From Tissierellia bacterium (GTDB taxonomy: Bacteria; Bacillota; Clostridia; Tissierellales; Peptoniphilaceae), in assembly GCA_012519495.1 (NCBI GenBank), contig JAAYQA010000084.1, forward strand, positions 1 through 64,000: a stretch of DNA of 64,000 bases, written 5' to 3'. Each line of letters opens with the position of its first letter. The first letter of the stretch is position 1. The notes under the pieces were generated by a model. The model was given only the letters and a program-made list of their open reading frames with translations, had not been told where the DNA came from and did no database searches. Both the position numbers and the translations under genes were made by a program. Shown here in pieces: positions 44,279 to 52,435 of the stretch.

Positions 44279-44936
44279 CGCGTACAAGGTGCCCGCTGTG
44301 CAGCTCCAGCACGCGCTTTCGCATGCGGTTGACGATATCGGAAGCATGGGTGGCCATAAGAATGGTGGTACCCGTATTGTTTATATCGCGCAATGCCCGA
44401 AGAATTTCCCATGAGGTGTCCGGGTCTAAGTTTCCCGTCGGCTCATCCGCAATCAGTAAAGCCGGATTGTTCACCATGGCCCGCGCAATGGATACGCGCT
44501 GGCGTTCTCCGCCTGAGAGCTGATTCGGATAGGATCCTGCTTTTCTCGTTAAATCCACCAGTTCCAGAACATCGGCTACTTTTCGTTTGATCTGCGCGTT
44601 CGGATAACCGAAGATCTCCAGCGCAAAGCTGATATTATCGAATACGGTCCGATCGTCCAGCAAACGAAAGTCCTGAAAAACCACACCCATACTCTGCCGG
44701 TGTCTTGGAATGCGCCGGGCACGAATCGATGCTACATTGTTTCCCTGATAGAGCACCTTCCCGAAATTGGGAACTTCTTCCCGGAGCAACAGCTTGATTA
44801 AGGTGGATTTACCCGCTCCCGATTCTCCGATCAGAAAAACAAATTCTCCCGGAGCAATATGAAAGCTCACATCATCGAGCGCACGAACCTGATTTTTATA
44901 GACACGGGAGACATTTTGAAATTCGATCAAATTCAT
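44244..44936 (-). CDS. ftsE: Cell division ATP-binding protein FtsE
   Basis: 230-residue ABC ATPase: Walker A GESGAGKST (residues 38-46), signature LSGGERQR, Walker B LLIADEPTGNLD and the switch His in ATHA. Partner of FtsX; ATP hydrolysis transmits a conformational change to the extracellular hydrolase. First gene of the operon, read from an extended -10 promoter covered by a WalR-type box. The leader has a 10-bp hairpin near its 5' end. Confidence 0.95.
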   Translation of the reverse strand: MNLIEFQNVSRVYKNQVRALDDVSFHIAPGEFVFLIGESGAGKSTLIKLLLREEVPNFGKVLYQGNNVASIRARRIPRHRQSMGVVFQDFRLLDDRTVFDNISFALEIFGYPNAQIKRKVADVLELVDLTRKAGSYPNQLSGGERQRVSIARAMVNNPALLIADEPTGNLDPDTSWEILRALRDINNTGTTILMATHASDIVNRMRKRVLELHSGHLVRDEEGGAYSVQA

Positions 44937-44950
44937 CGCCTCCGGTTCTT

Positions 44951-44978
44951 GTGTACGCGCAAAAATAGCGCGTTACAC
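44951..44978 (-). other. 5' leader hairpin of the ftsE mRNA
   Basis: GTGTAACGCGC pairs with GCGCGTACAC with one bulged A and a 7-nt loop, starting about 8 nt after the predicted 5' end. It could protect the transcript or mask the leader. Confidence 0.4.
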
Positions 44979-44992
44979 ACGTTATCGGGAAT

Positions 44993-45001
44993 ATTATACC
45001 A
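44993..45001 (-). promoter_or_regulatory. Extended -10 promoter of ftsE operon
   Basis: TGG-TATAAT on the minus strand, with no good -35 hexamer; the -35 position lies inside the WalR-type box. Confidence 0.7.
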
Positions 45002-45005
45002 TAAA

Positions 45006-45022
45006 GTTACAAAAATGTTACA
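45006..45022 (-). promoter_or_regulatory. WalR-type binding site
   Basis: TGTAAC-N5-TGTAAC on the minus strand, a full match to the WalR consensus TGTWAH-N5-TGTWAH, overlapping the -35 region of the ftsE promoter. Confidence 0.65.
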
Positions 45023-45092
45023 AAAACATTGCAAAATTCCAACAAATTTATAATTAATCTTTTTTAAGCGCCTTTTTTTTCTGGTTCGGTAT

Positions 45093-45101
45093 TGCTATAC
45101 T
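45093..45101 (+). promoter_or_regulatory. Extended -10 promoter of the cyclo-ligase operon
   Basis: TGC-TATACT, 19 bp before the start codon. Confidence 0.6.
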
Positions 45102-45119
45102 GATACCGAGGTGGTTATG

Positions 45120-45692
45120 ATGAAGGCTCTTAAGAAAGAACTTCGTGATTCAATGATACGAAAACGGGACGCTTTGCCCGAAGAGAAACGAAAAGAATAT
45201 ACGGAGATTATAACAAATTGCATCTTATCGCAAGAAGAAGTGAAAAATGCAAAAGGCATTTTTTGTTTTGTCGGTTTCGGATCGGAACCGGATACAAGGA
45301 AACTGATTCAAACCCTGCTTACAGACGGAAAACGGGTCTTTATACCCAAAACAGAAAAAGGGAATCCCGTTATGAAGATGGCGGAAATCCGTTCTTTGAA
45401 TGAATTGGAAATCGGACATTACGGCATCCTCTCTCCCAAAGAAGACCACGCAAACTGGGGTGAGCGCTCCGATGCAGATGTGGTTCTCGTACCGGGCGTC
45501 CTTTTTGACAAACGCGGGTACCGTATCGGTTACGGAGCTGGGTTTTATGACCGCTTTCTCGCAGGCAGCCCGGCGCCTTACAAATTGGCTGTTGGCTATT
45601 CCATGCAGGTTGTAGACAGCGTACCTGTGAACGAGTTCGATATTCCTGTCGACGCTTTTATCAGCGAGATGGGGATTCGGCATTTTGATTGA
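45120..45692 (+). CDS. 5-formyltetrahydrofolate cyclo-ligase
   Basis: Converts 5-formyl-THF to 5,10-methenyl-THF with ATP, a folate salvage step. 190 residues; KRDALPEEKRKEY at the N-terminus, PKTEKGNPVMKM in the middle and the family signature LVPGVLFDKRGYRIGYGAGFYDRFL near residue 130. Of three possible starts (GTG 45111, ATG 45117, ATG 45120) the last has the best spacing from GAGGTG. The end overlaps the next gene by 8 bp. In the family called MTHFS/YgfA. Confidence 0.93.
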   Translation: MKALKKELRDSMIRKRDALPEEKRKEYTEIITNCILSQEEVKNAKGIFCFVGFGSEPDTRKLIQTLLTDGKRVFIPKTEKGNPVMKMAEIRSLNELEIGHYGILSPKEDHANWGERSDADVVLVPGVLFDKRGYRIGYGAGFYDRFLAGSPAPYKLAVGYSMQVVDSVPVNEFDIPVDAFISEMGIRHFD

Positions 45693-46881
45693 TATGAACG
45701 CGCGCATAACAGGAACCCGGGCAATGGGCATCCGGCTTCCGATTATTAAAAAAGGAAACGATCTGGCTGCATCCGTCGTCGATGCTCTTGCCCGGGGCAT
45801 GGAAAACGGTGAGTTCACACTGAAAGACCGCGATATTGTTGCCGTCACGGAATCGATTTTAGCCCGTTGCCAGGGAAATTTTGTAAATCTCTCTACGGTA
45901 ACAAAAGAACTGCAGACTAAATACAAAGAAGGCATCGGCGTTGTCTTTCCGGTCCTGTCAAGAAACCGCTTTTCGCTCATATTGGAAGCGGTCATCCGGA
46001 CCGGTCTGCCCGTAACCGTCGTTCTTACCTACCCCACCGATGAAGTCGGCAATCAGCTGATGCATGTGGAAACCCTGATCGATCACAATATCAACCCCTA
46101 TACCGACGTATTCACGGAAGAAGAGTACCGGAAAATGGCAGGTGCATCCTTCCATCATCCGTTTACCGGGATCGACTATGTACAGCTCTATAAGGACATG
46201 GGGATCGATGACAATGTGACGCTGGTATTCTCCAATGACCCTGTTGCCGTACTGCAATACACCGATGAGGTCCTGGTAGCCAATATTCACGACCGGCACA
46301 ATGTGAAGCGAAAGCTTTTGGAAGCCGGCGCCAAAACCGTGTACGCACTGGACGAAATCTGTGCCACCCCGGGAGAAGAAGGCTATAATCCGATGTTTGG
46401 CCTCTTGGGGTCCAATCTGTCTTCCGACAAGCAGCTCAAACTCTTCCCCCGTGATTCGGAGGAATTCGTGTTTTCTTTGCAAAAGCGCCTGTATGACCGC
46501 TTTGGCGTTAAGATGGAAGTCATGGTCTATGGAGACGGTGCCTTCAAAGACCCGGTCGGAAAAATATGGGAACTGGCCGATCCGGTCGTATCGCCCGGCT
46601 TTACCCGCGGACTGGAAGGCATGCCGAGCGAACTTAAACTGAAATACGTAGCCGATAACGAATTTGCGCACCTGGAAGGAGAAGATTTGGGTCTTGCGAT
46701 GCGCGAAAAAATCAAAGAACGAGGCACCCATCCGGTCGGACAAAAAGAGAGTGTCGGAACAACGCCACGTCATATTACCGATCTGTTGGGCAGTCTGGCC
46801 GATCTTGTAAGCGGTTCCGGTGACAAAGGAACCCCCGTTGTATTGGTGCAGGGTTATTTCGACAATTACGCGACCGAATAA
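45685..46881 (+). CDS. CofE-like gamma-glutamyl ligase family protein
   Basis: 398 residues of the coenzyme F420-0:L-glutamate ligase family (COG1478), longer than CofE (about 250). N-terminal motifs GIRLPIIKKGNDLA and DIVAVTESILARCQG resemble the CofE GTP/metal site; YGDGAFKDPVGKIWELADP and HPVGQKESVGTTPRH follow. No F420 pathway genes are visible. Likely start TTG 45685, nine bases after GGGGA; ATG 45694 is an alternative. The overlap with a folate gene suggests it glutamylates folate or a related compound, as proposed for CofE homologues that replace FolC in Chlamydia (from memory). Confidence 0.8.
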   Translation: MIDMNARITGTRAMGIRLPIIKKGNDLAASVVDALARGMENGEFTLKDRDIVAVTESILARCQGNFVNLSTVTKELQTKYKEGIGVVFPVLSRNRFSLILEAVIRTGLPVTVVLTYPTDEVGNQLMHVETLIDHNINPYTDVFTEEEYRKMAGASFHHPFTGIDYVQLYKDMGIDDNVTLVFSNDPVAVLQYTDEVLVANIHDRHNVKRKLLEAGAKTVYALDEICATPGEEGYNPMFGLLGSNLSSDKQLKLFPRDSEEFVFSLQKRLYDRFGVKMEVMVYGDGAFKDPVGKIWELADPVVSPGFTRGLEGMPSELKLKYVADNEFAHLEGEDLGLAMREKIKERGTHPVGQKESVGTTPRHITDLLGSLADLVSGSGDKGTPVVLVQGYFDNYATE

Positions 46882-46893
46882 AAGGAGTCGTCT

Positions 46894-48150
46894 ATGAACG
46901 ATGCTGTGATGGAACGATTAAAGCAAGCAGAGCCGGTTTTTTACCCGAACCCGCATTATGATCCGAAACAGATCCGCAAACAGGCAGATCCCAAGGTAGA
47001 CGATGCTGCAAGGCGGCTGGAACGTTTCGCCCCGTTTCTTTCCCTGGCGTTTCCGGAAACCGAAACCTATAACGGAAAAATCGAAAGCCCGCTGGTACAT
47101 GTGCCGCATTTGGCACACAGGTTGCGCGCCATGCATCCTTTTGCCGGGACTTTGTGGCTGAAAGATGACGCCCGTCTGCCTGTATCCGGTTCGATCAAAG
47201 CGCGCGGCGGCATTTATGAAGTCCTGCTCTTTGCCGAGCAGATCGCTCTGTCGCAGAATAAAATCACCACCGATTCCGACTACGCTGTATTTCAGGATCC
47301 TGCCATGCAGGCCTTTCTCTCAAACTATGAAATCTCGGTCGGTTCAACAGGCAATCTGGGTCTTTCCATCGGCATAATGGGACGCGCATTGGGTTTTCGG
47401 GTGACTGTGCATATGAGTGCCGATGCAAGACAATGGAAAAAGGACATGCTTCGTTCCATCGGCGCCCGGGTCATTGAATATAAAAGTGACTATGAAGAGG
47501 CGGTACGCTGCGGAAGAGAAGAAGCGGAACGTTCCGCCCATACGCATTTTGTCGACGATGAAAACAGCGAAGATCTCTTTCTCGGCTACGCGGTGGCCGG
47601 TATGCGGCTGAAAGAACAATTGCTGGCAGAAAACCTGACTGTAGATGCATCCCATCCCCTGTTTGTCTATCTGCCCTGCGGAGTCGGCGGCGGACCGGGC
47701 GGTGTAGCCTACGGCATACAAAACGCAATGGGGCCACATGCCCATTGTCTGTTTGTGGAACCCGTACAGGCTCCCTGCATGCTTCTTTCCATCCTGACGC
47801 AAACCCACGGCAAACGGAGCGTGAAAGACATCGGTCTGCACGGCAAAACCGAAGCAGACGGCTTGGCGGTCGGGCGCGCCTCCACCCTCGTCAGTCAGAA
47901 GATGACACCGCGTTTGGACGCCCTCTTTACAACAGATGACGCCTCCCTTTATACCCATCTGCGTCTTTTGTATGAGACCGAAGGCCTGTTTATCGAACCT
48001 TCGGCCGCCTCCACGTTCGCCGGTCCCTCTCTTGTGCAGACCTGGGGGCAGTATCCCGCAGAAAGCCTGCACGGCGCCAATCATATACTCTGGGCCACCG
48101 GCGGCGGTATGGTACCTGAAAAAGAACAACGGGACTTTTTGGCCCGTTAA
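46894..48150 (+). CDS. dsdA: D-serine ammonia-lyase
   Basis: PLP enzyme that turns D-serine into pyruvate and ammonia; detoxifies or uses D-serine. 418 residues, slightly shorter than E. coli DsdA (442). PLP Lys is in LPVSGSIKARGG, the phosphate-binding Gly loop is GVGGGPGGVAYG, and VGSTGNLGLSIG is conserved. It lies 12 bp after the CofE-like gene and ends at a strong terminator. Why it is with two folate-type genes is not clear; pyruvate formation fits the PFOR-based metabolism. Confidence 0.93.
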   Translation: MNDAVMERLKQAEPVFYPNPHYDPKQIRKQADPKVDDAARRLERFAPFLSLAFPETETYNGKIESPLVHVPHLAHRLRAMHPFAGTLWLKDDARLPVSGSIKARGGIYEVLLFAEQIALSQNKITTDSDYAVFQDPAMQAFLSNYEISVGSTGNLGLSIGIMGRALGFRVTVHMSADARQWKKDMLRSIGARVIEYKSDYEEAVRCGREEAERSAHTHFVDDENSEDLFLGYAVAGMRLKEQLLAENLTVDASHPLFVYLPCGVGGGPGGVAYGIQNAMGPHAHCLFVEPVQAPCMLLSILTQTHGKRSVKDIGLHGKTEADGLAVGRASTLVSQKMTPRLDALFTTDDASLYTHLRLLYETEGLFIEPSAASTFAGPSLVQTWGQYPAESLHGANHILWATGGGMVPEKEQRDFLAR

Positions 48151-48153
48151 CGC

Positions 48154-48191
48154 AAAAAGAGCGGCATTCGTTGGAATGCCGCTCTTTTTAT
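48154..48191. terminator. Bidirectional terminator between dsdA and the PII-like gene
   Basis: A perfect 16-bp inverted repeat (48154-48169 with 48174-48189) with a 4-nt loop and T-runs on both strands. Confidence 0.92.
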
Positions 48192-48205
48192 CGATTTCTA
48201 TGGGA

Positions 48206-48874
48206 TTAGATAACCGGTTCTTTCACCATACCGACGGCGTTGTCCACATTCAGAATAAACATCATACCGTTGCCGGGTTCTTCAATCTTCATATCTTCCG
48301 CAATGGTTTTTGCAATATGTTTCGCATCTTCGGTGGGTGCAATCACCATGAGTATTTCCTTTTCCGGTTCTACTTGAATATTGAAAAGCATTTTCTTTTC
48401 ATGGATCCCGGCACCCCGCGCATGGATCAGTGTGCCCCCGCGCGCTCCGGCGCGTTCGGCGGCATCCATGACATCGTCCGCCTTGTCCTTGTCTACTATG
48501 GTAAAGATCGCTTTATAGGTCACTTCTGCCTCCTTGTCGATTTCACTTGCGTTTAATCCACTGCCTGCCATACCGAATGATCGCATAATGTCGATGGCAA
48601 TCAGTATGCCTGTATTCTTTTCCTGCAGCTTGTATTCATCGATCGCCATGCGAAAAAAGGCATCTTCGTCTTCTTTCGGCACAATCAGCATCGCAATTTC
48701 TTTTTTTACCTCATCGATTCCCAGCCATTGTAGAACCCGGTTTCGGGCGGTTCCGTGACCGAGAAAGATCGTATGGCCGGTGTTTCGGATTTTTTCTGCC
48801 GAACGGCAAAACGGAGTTGCGAGTCCGTGCTGCAACACCGCAAGAAGCATGGTGCTGTCGCTATTTGTCAGCAT
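48206..48874 (-). CDS. PII-like protein with two tandem domains
   Basis: 222 residues; two ferredoxin-like PII-type domains in tandem. The second (about 115-222) shows the PII pattern AIFTIVDKDKADDVMDAAERAGARGGTLIHARGAG and a C-terminal strand; the first (about 8-110) is more divergent. Such proteins sense adenine nucleotides or small effectors and gate a membrane partner. Its start overlaps the DUF1538 gene by 14 bp, so the two products are probably a transporter and its regulator. Neither glnA nor amtB is near, so a role in nitrogen control is not implied. Confidence 0.8.
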   Translation of the reverse strand: MLTNSDSTMLLAVLQHGLATPFCRSAEKIRNTGHTIFLGHGTARNRVLQWLGIDEVKKEIAMLIVPKEDEDAFFRMAIDEYKLQEKNTGILIAIDIMRSFGMAGSGLNASEIDKEAEVTYKAIFTIVDKDKADDVMDAAERAGARGGTLIHARGAGIHEKKMLFNIQVEPEKEILMVIAPTEDAKHIAKTIAEDMKIEEPGNGMMFILNVDNAVGMVKEPVI

Positions 48875-50348
48875 TTGCTTTCATCTCCTTTCGTGATTGT
48901 CTCGCGTAAATGAGACCAAGCACTTGTATGGCAACGGTGGGTGTCATGGCAATCAAGGCAATGACGCCGAATCCATCGGCCAAAACATCCGCCGTGGGTA
49001 CAATGGATGCAGCCCCCTGTGCATAAGCAAGGATAAAGGTAGCGGCCATCGGTCCGGACGCTACCCCGCCCGAGTCAAAGGCCAGGCCGGTAAACAACGG
49101 TTTGGAAAAAAACGACATGGCACACGCCAGTCCAAAGCCCGGCAGAAGAATATGCCACAACTGCAGTCCGGGGAGCCAGATCCGAAGGGCTGACAAAGCC
49201 ACCGCGACCCCCACGCCCAAGCTCAGAGAAAGCAAAATATAACTCCGTCTGATCGCACCGGCGGTAACATCCTCCACCTGATCGGATAAAACGTGCACAG
49301 CCGGTTCGGCCAGAATTACAACCAGCCCCATCAAAAAGCTGATTCCGACAAAGAGAATCCCGCTCCCATAGCCGGCCAGGCCCGACCCGATATAAATGCC
49401 GACATCCATAAATCCGATATTGACTCCGGTTAAAAAGAGTACCAGACCGATAAAGGTATAGACAAAACCGATGAAAATGCGGCGGTTCTGCCTGCGCGGC
49501 GCTTTTTGGATAAAGGCCTGAAACAGGGCAAATGTAATAATAAGCGGTATGACGGCAACGAGCACTTCAATCACGACCTGCAGGAATTCGCCCAGCACAT
49601 GGCCCCAAAAAGAAGCGTACTGCGCCGCTTCAACGGTTTGGGCACGCAATTCCTGATTTCCTGTCAGTATGCTCATAATCGCGACGGCCAGAATCGGACC
49701 GATGGAACAAATTCCGACATAGCCGAATACATCGTCATCAGACGACTTGTCCATCAAGGTAGTAGATAAACCCTGCCCCAATGCCAGAACAAAGGGCACG
49801 GTCATCGCACCGGTCGTCGCACCCGATGTATCAAAAGCCATGGCAAGAAATGCCGGCGGTACAAAAAGGCTGATCAAAAATATCAGTCCGTAAAATCCGA
49901 TAAATACGCGATACAGCGGCCAACGGCGGATCGTCCGCGTCAGACCGATTGCGAGCATAAAACCGACGCCTACGCTGACTACACCTACGATCGAATAACT
50001 GGACAAAGCGTTCTGTGTAGCGGTTTGAATCTGATTGCCCAAAATATGTAAGTCCGGTTCTGCCACCGTAATCAGAAAACCCAGTAAGGCCCCTACGATA
50101 ACAACCAGACGGAAGTTATTTGTTTTGGCCAGGCTTGAACCCATATGGTTCCCCATCTCGCCGATCCCCAGATCCGCCCCGAACAGGAAGACGGTCAGCC
50201 CCATAAACACTAAAACCGCTCCCAATAAAAAGGCGGTGAATACCTGAGGCTCCAGGGGAACCAGCGTCCAGTTCAGTACAACCACAATGAGAATGATCGG
50301 CAGCATCGACATACCGACCTCTTGCATTTTTTCTCTGAATAGTGTCAC
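48861..50348 (-). CDS. DUF1538 integral membrane protein, internally duplicated
   Basis: 495 residues, about twelve membrane helices, formed by two DUF1538 halves. Each half has an AEP-x-x-H motif (96-101 AEPDLH; 347-352 AEPAVH) and, 75-76 residues later, an AFD-[TS]-[SG]-G-x3-G-x-M motif (171-182; 423-434), showing a clear tandem duplication. GTG start at 50348 after AGGGAGG. DUF1538 proteins UmpA/UmpB of Halomonas have been reported as Na+(K+)/H+ antiporter parts (from memory); here both units are in one chain with an adjacent PII-like gene. Probable cation transporter. Confidence 0.82.
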   Translation of the reverse strand: MTLFREKMQEVGMSMLPIILIVVVLNWTLVPLEPQVFTAFLLGAVLVFMGLTVFLFGADLGIGEMGNHMGSSLAKTNNFRLVVIVGALLGFLITVAEPDLHILGNQIQTATQNALSSYSIVGVVSVGVGFMLAIGLTRTIRRWPLYRVFIGFYGLIFLISLFVPPAFLAMAFDTSGATTGAMTVPFVLALGQGLSTTLMDKSSDDDVFGYVGICSIGPILAVAIMSILTGNQELRAQTVEAAQYASFWGHVLGEFLQVVIEVLVAVIPLIITFALFQAFIQKAPRRQNRRIFIGFVYTFIGLVLFLTGVNIGFMDVGIYIGSGLAGYGSGILFVGISFLMGLVVILAEPAVHVLSDQVEDVTAGAIRRSYILLSLSLGVGVAVALSALRIWLPGLQLWHILLPGFGLACAMSFFSKPLFTGLAFDSGGVASGPMAATFILAYAQGAASIVPTADVLADGFGVIALIAMTPTVAIQVLGLIYARQSRKEMKANADK

Positions 50349-50360
50349 ATGATCCCTCCC

Positions 50361-51854
50361 TTATTCAATAATTTCTACTGTAACGGGTACTGCATCGGAC
50401 AGTGTATCTTCCGTGCGCCCCCAATCTGCGATCATCCATTCGCTGGTATCTTCATCCAGGACCAGTTCGTATGCCATTACGGCATCGTCACGCCACAATG
50501 TGTCGATGTCGATCTCGGGTGTACCGATCGTATACGTCTGATACACATAGGTAGTCAGTCCCAATACGCGGATTGTCGCCTGATCGCCCTGCTTCCGGAA
50601 CGTGAAACTCTCCGGATCAAAAGCCACACGGTCATAGGTGCCGGCATAGTTCTGATTGCCTGCGATCAGCTTAGCTACATTGTCTTTTGCCTTCTCCAAT
50701 GCAGGATCCACCAATGTCGTAAAACCGTCGGCATTCTTCTCGTGCAGCATCATAGCATCTTCAATCAGCATCGCACGGATCCGTTGATAGACCGTTTCAC
50801 GCAATCCCTCTGTATCATAACGGATCGGCATGGCAAAATGGCCTTGCTGTGTGACGCGTACTTCATCGGACAAACCGATGCCGCCACGCCACAGATCCAC
50901 AATCTGTATGGTATCTCCCGGATTGACCTGCAAGGGCCCGTTTCCGACCGGGATACTCGTATCTTCGCCGTTTCGGCGGAGTTTTCCGTTTTGTGCATCG
51001 GTTTCTACGGTTATACGAAGGGAACCTTCAGATACCGGCGTCTGTGTATCTGTGCTTTCTTCTGTGACGGACTGTCTGTCGGCTGCAATCTGCGGCGGAA
51101 CTATGGTGCCTTCTACCACATCCGGATTGGTGGAATCCAATGGCAGTGGATAGCGGTTCATCCCGTATTCCACCGTATACTGTCCCATCAGGAAGTCGGG
51201 AAATAAGCCGTTTTCGTCACTCGGATATCCATCGACGGTCGCTCCGGTATCTCCTACATCGATCGTATAAGTTTCCACACCGATACGATAGCCTTCTTCT
51301 CCGTCCACTTCCGTTCGCAAAAGCTTGACCGGTAAATTGCTGACATAGGCCGGGTCCTGCATCAGATGTGAAAGATCCACTTCCAGATTCCGTACACTTT
51401 CATTTAAACGACCGGGGATTTCCATAGCGCGTAAAAAACCGTCGATACTTTTCGGATTGGGCGGAAGAAGGGTAACCGAAGACAAAAGAATCTGCTGCAG
51501 CTGTTCGGTATCTCTTGCACGCACCGCATCCGCATACTCCTGAATAATCGGTGGCATCTCATCATTTACGCGGCCGTATTGGCTGGCAAAGACCCAGATG
51601 AGAAATAAAATAAGCAGGGAAGCCAGTATGCCTGCGCCTTTTTTTGTGATCCGCAGACCCAGATGACGCTTTCTGCGCGGCGCTTTGGCGATATCGCTGT
51701 ACTTGCCTTCATACCGAACCGGCTCTTCAAATATAGAAGGGATATGTAAATCGTCATCCGCCGCTTTTTTGGGCGGAGCGGACAAGTCCAGCCCGCAGTT
51801 TTCACAATAACGAAAATCCGGCTCGTTCTCATAGCCGCATCGTCGGCATATCAT
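50361..51854 (-). CDS. Zinc-ribbon membrane-anchored protein (YvbJ/TcaA-like layout)
   Basis: 497 residues: N-terminal zinc ribbon CRRCGYENEPDFRYCENCG (residues 3-21), a basic cytoplasmic stretch, a single membrane helix (GILASLLILFLIWVFAS, about 75-92), and a long extracellular part with about two domains; the last (about 370-497) looks like an NTF2-type fold. The layout is that of YvbJ of B. subtilis and TcaA of staphylococci, whose roles are tied to cell-wall stress and teicoplanin response. Followed by 12 bp to the DUF1538 gene, so they may be co-transcribed. Confidence 0.72.
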   Translation of the reverse strand: MICRRCGYENEPDFRYCENCGLDLSAPPKKAADDDLHIPSIFEEPVRYEGKYSDIAKAPRRKRHLGLRITKKGAGILASLLILFLIWVFASQYGRVNDEMPPIIQEYADAVRARDTEQLQQILLSSVTLLPPNPKSIDGFLRAMEIPGRLNESVRNLEVDLSHLMQDPAYVSNLPVKLLRTEVDGEEGYRIGVETYTIDVGDTGATVDGYPSDENGLFPDFLMGQYTVEYGMNRYPLPLDSTNPDVVEGTIVPPQIAADRQSVTEESTDTQTPVSEGSLRITVETDAQNGKLRRNGEDTSIPVGNGPLQVNPGDTIQIVDLWRGGIGLSDEVRVTQQGHFAMPIRYDTEGLRETVYQRIRAMLIEDAMMLHEKNADGFTTLVDPALEKAKDNVAKLIAGNQNYAGTYDRVAFDPESFTFRKQGDQATIRVLGLTTYVYQTYTIGTPEIDIDTLWRDDAVMAYELVLDEDTSEWMIADWGRTEDTLSDAVPVTVEIIE

Positions 51855-51885
51855 ATACCCGCCTCCTTTCTTTTCCTTAAATTAG

Positions 51886-51911
51886 AGACAAAGCCCTCCG
51901 AGGAGGGCTTT
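51886..51911 (-). terminator. Terminator after mazF
   Basis: 10-bp perfect stem AAAGCCCTCC/GGAGGGCTTT with a 2-nt loop centre; only a short T-run on the minus strand. Confidence 0.65.
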
Positions 51912-51928
51912 ACTCTGACAATATGTAT

Positions 51929-52279
51929 TTAGTAGTCCGAGAGCCCGACCGAAACCTTTAATGCGTTGTTCACATTGCGCATGTTTTCGCCGTCGATACC
52001 CCCAAGCTTTTCCCGCAACCGCTTTTTGTCGATGGTTCTGATTTGTTCGCACAGCACAACCGAATTCTTCGGCAAGCTGTATGCAGAGGATACAATCTCC
52101 ACATGGGTCGGAAGCTTCGCCTTGTTGACCTGCGAAGTAATGGCGGCCACAATGACAGTAGGGCTGTACTTGTTGCCGACATTATTCTGGATAATCAACA
52201 CCGGCCGAATGCCTCCCTGTTCTGAACCGACTACCGGATTCAAATCCGCATAAAATACATCACCGCGCTTGACATTCAC
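51929..52279 (-). CDS. MazF/NdoA family endoribonuclease toxin
   Basis: 116 residues from GTG 52279, the exact length of B. subtilis NdoA (EndoA). MazF/PemK motifs [47 protein letters not shown] and [15 protein letters not shown] are intact, so a functional sequence-specific mRNA interferase is expected. It lies after alr, the standard Firmicutes position, but the antitoxin gene that should precede it is missing: the 132 bp between alr and mazF hold only a promoter and a hairpin. Its own sigma-A promoter gives separate expression. Confidence 0.92.
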   Translation of the reverse strand: MNVKRGDVFYADLNPVVGSEQGGIRPVLIIQNNVGNKYSPTVIVAAITSQVNKAKLPTHVEIVSSAYSLPKNSVVLCEQIRTIDKKRLREKLGGIDGENMRNVNNALKVSVGLSDY

Positions 52280-52299
52280 TGCCCTATCACACCCTGTCT

Positions 52300-52316
52300 G
52301 CAAACCGATCGTTTGC
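52300..52316. promoter_or_regulatory. Inverted repeat in the mazF leader
   Basis: GCAAAC-N5-GTTTGC perfect inverted repeat, about 20 bp before the GTG start. Could be an operator or a leader hairpin controlling translation. Confidence 0.4.
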
Positions 52317-52385
52317 GTTGTTGGACTCTAAACTATACGTCATCTCTGGTGTCTATCGAGTGCGCCGCGAAGAAAGCCTGTCATT

Positions 52386-52414
52386 ATTATACTCAGATAA
52401 AGATACAATGACAA
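52386..52414 (-). promoter_or_regulatory. Promoter of mazF
   Basis: TTGTCA (52409-52414), exact 17-nt spacer, TATAAT (52386-52391); leader of about 100 nt. Confidence 0.8.
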
Positions 52415-52435
52415 GCTTTTCCACGACGCATGTAC

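Noticed and set aside
45685-46881. Evidence that the organism makes coenzyme F420
   Set aside because: The only F420-type relatives are this CofE-like gene and the CofD-like yvcK, and both families occur widely in Firmicutes without F420.
52304-52435. Antitoxin gene between alr and mazF
   Set aside because: Only very short frames (14 codons or fewer with an ATG) exist on either strand in this gap; an EndoAI-type antitoxin needs about 80-95 codons.
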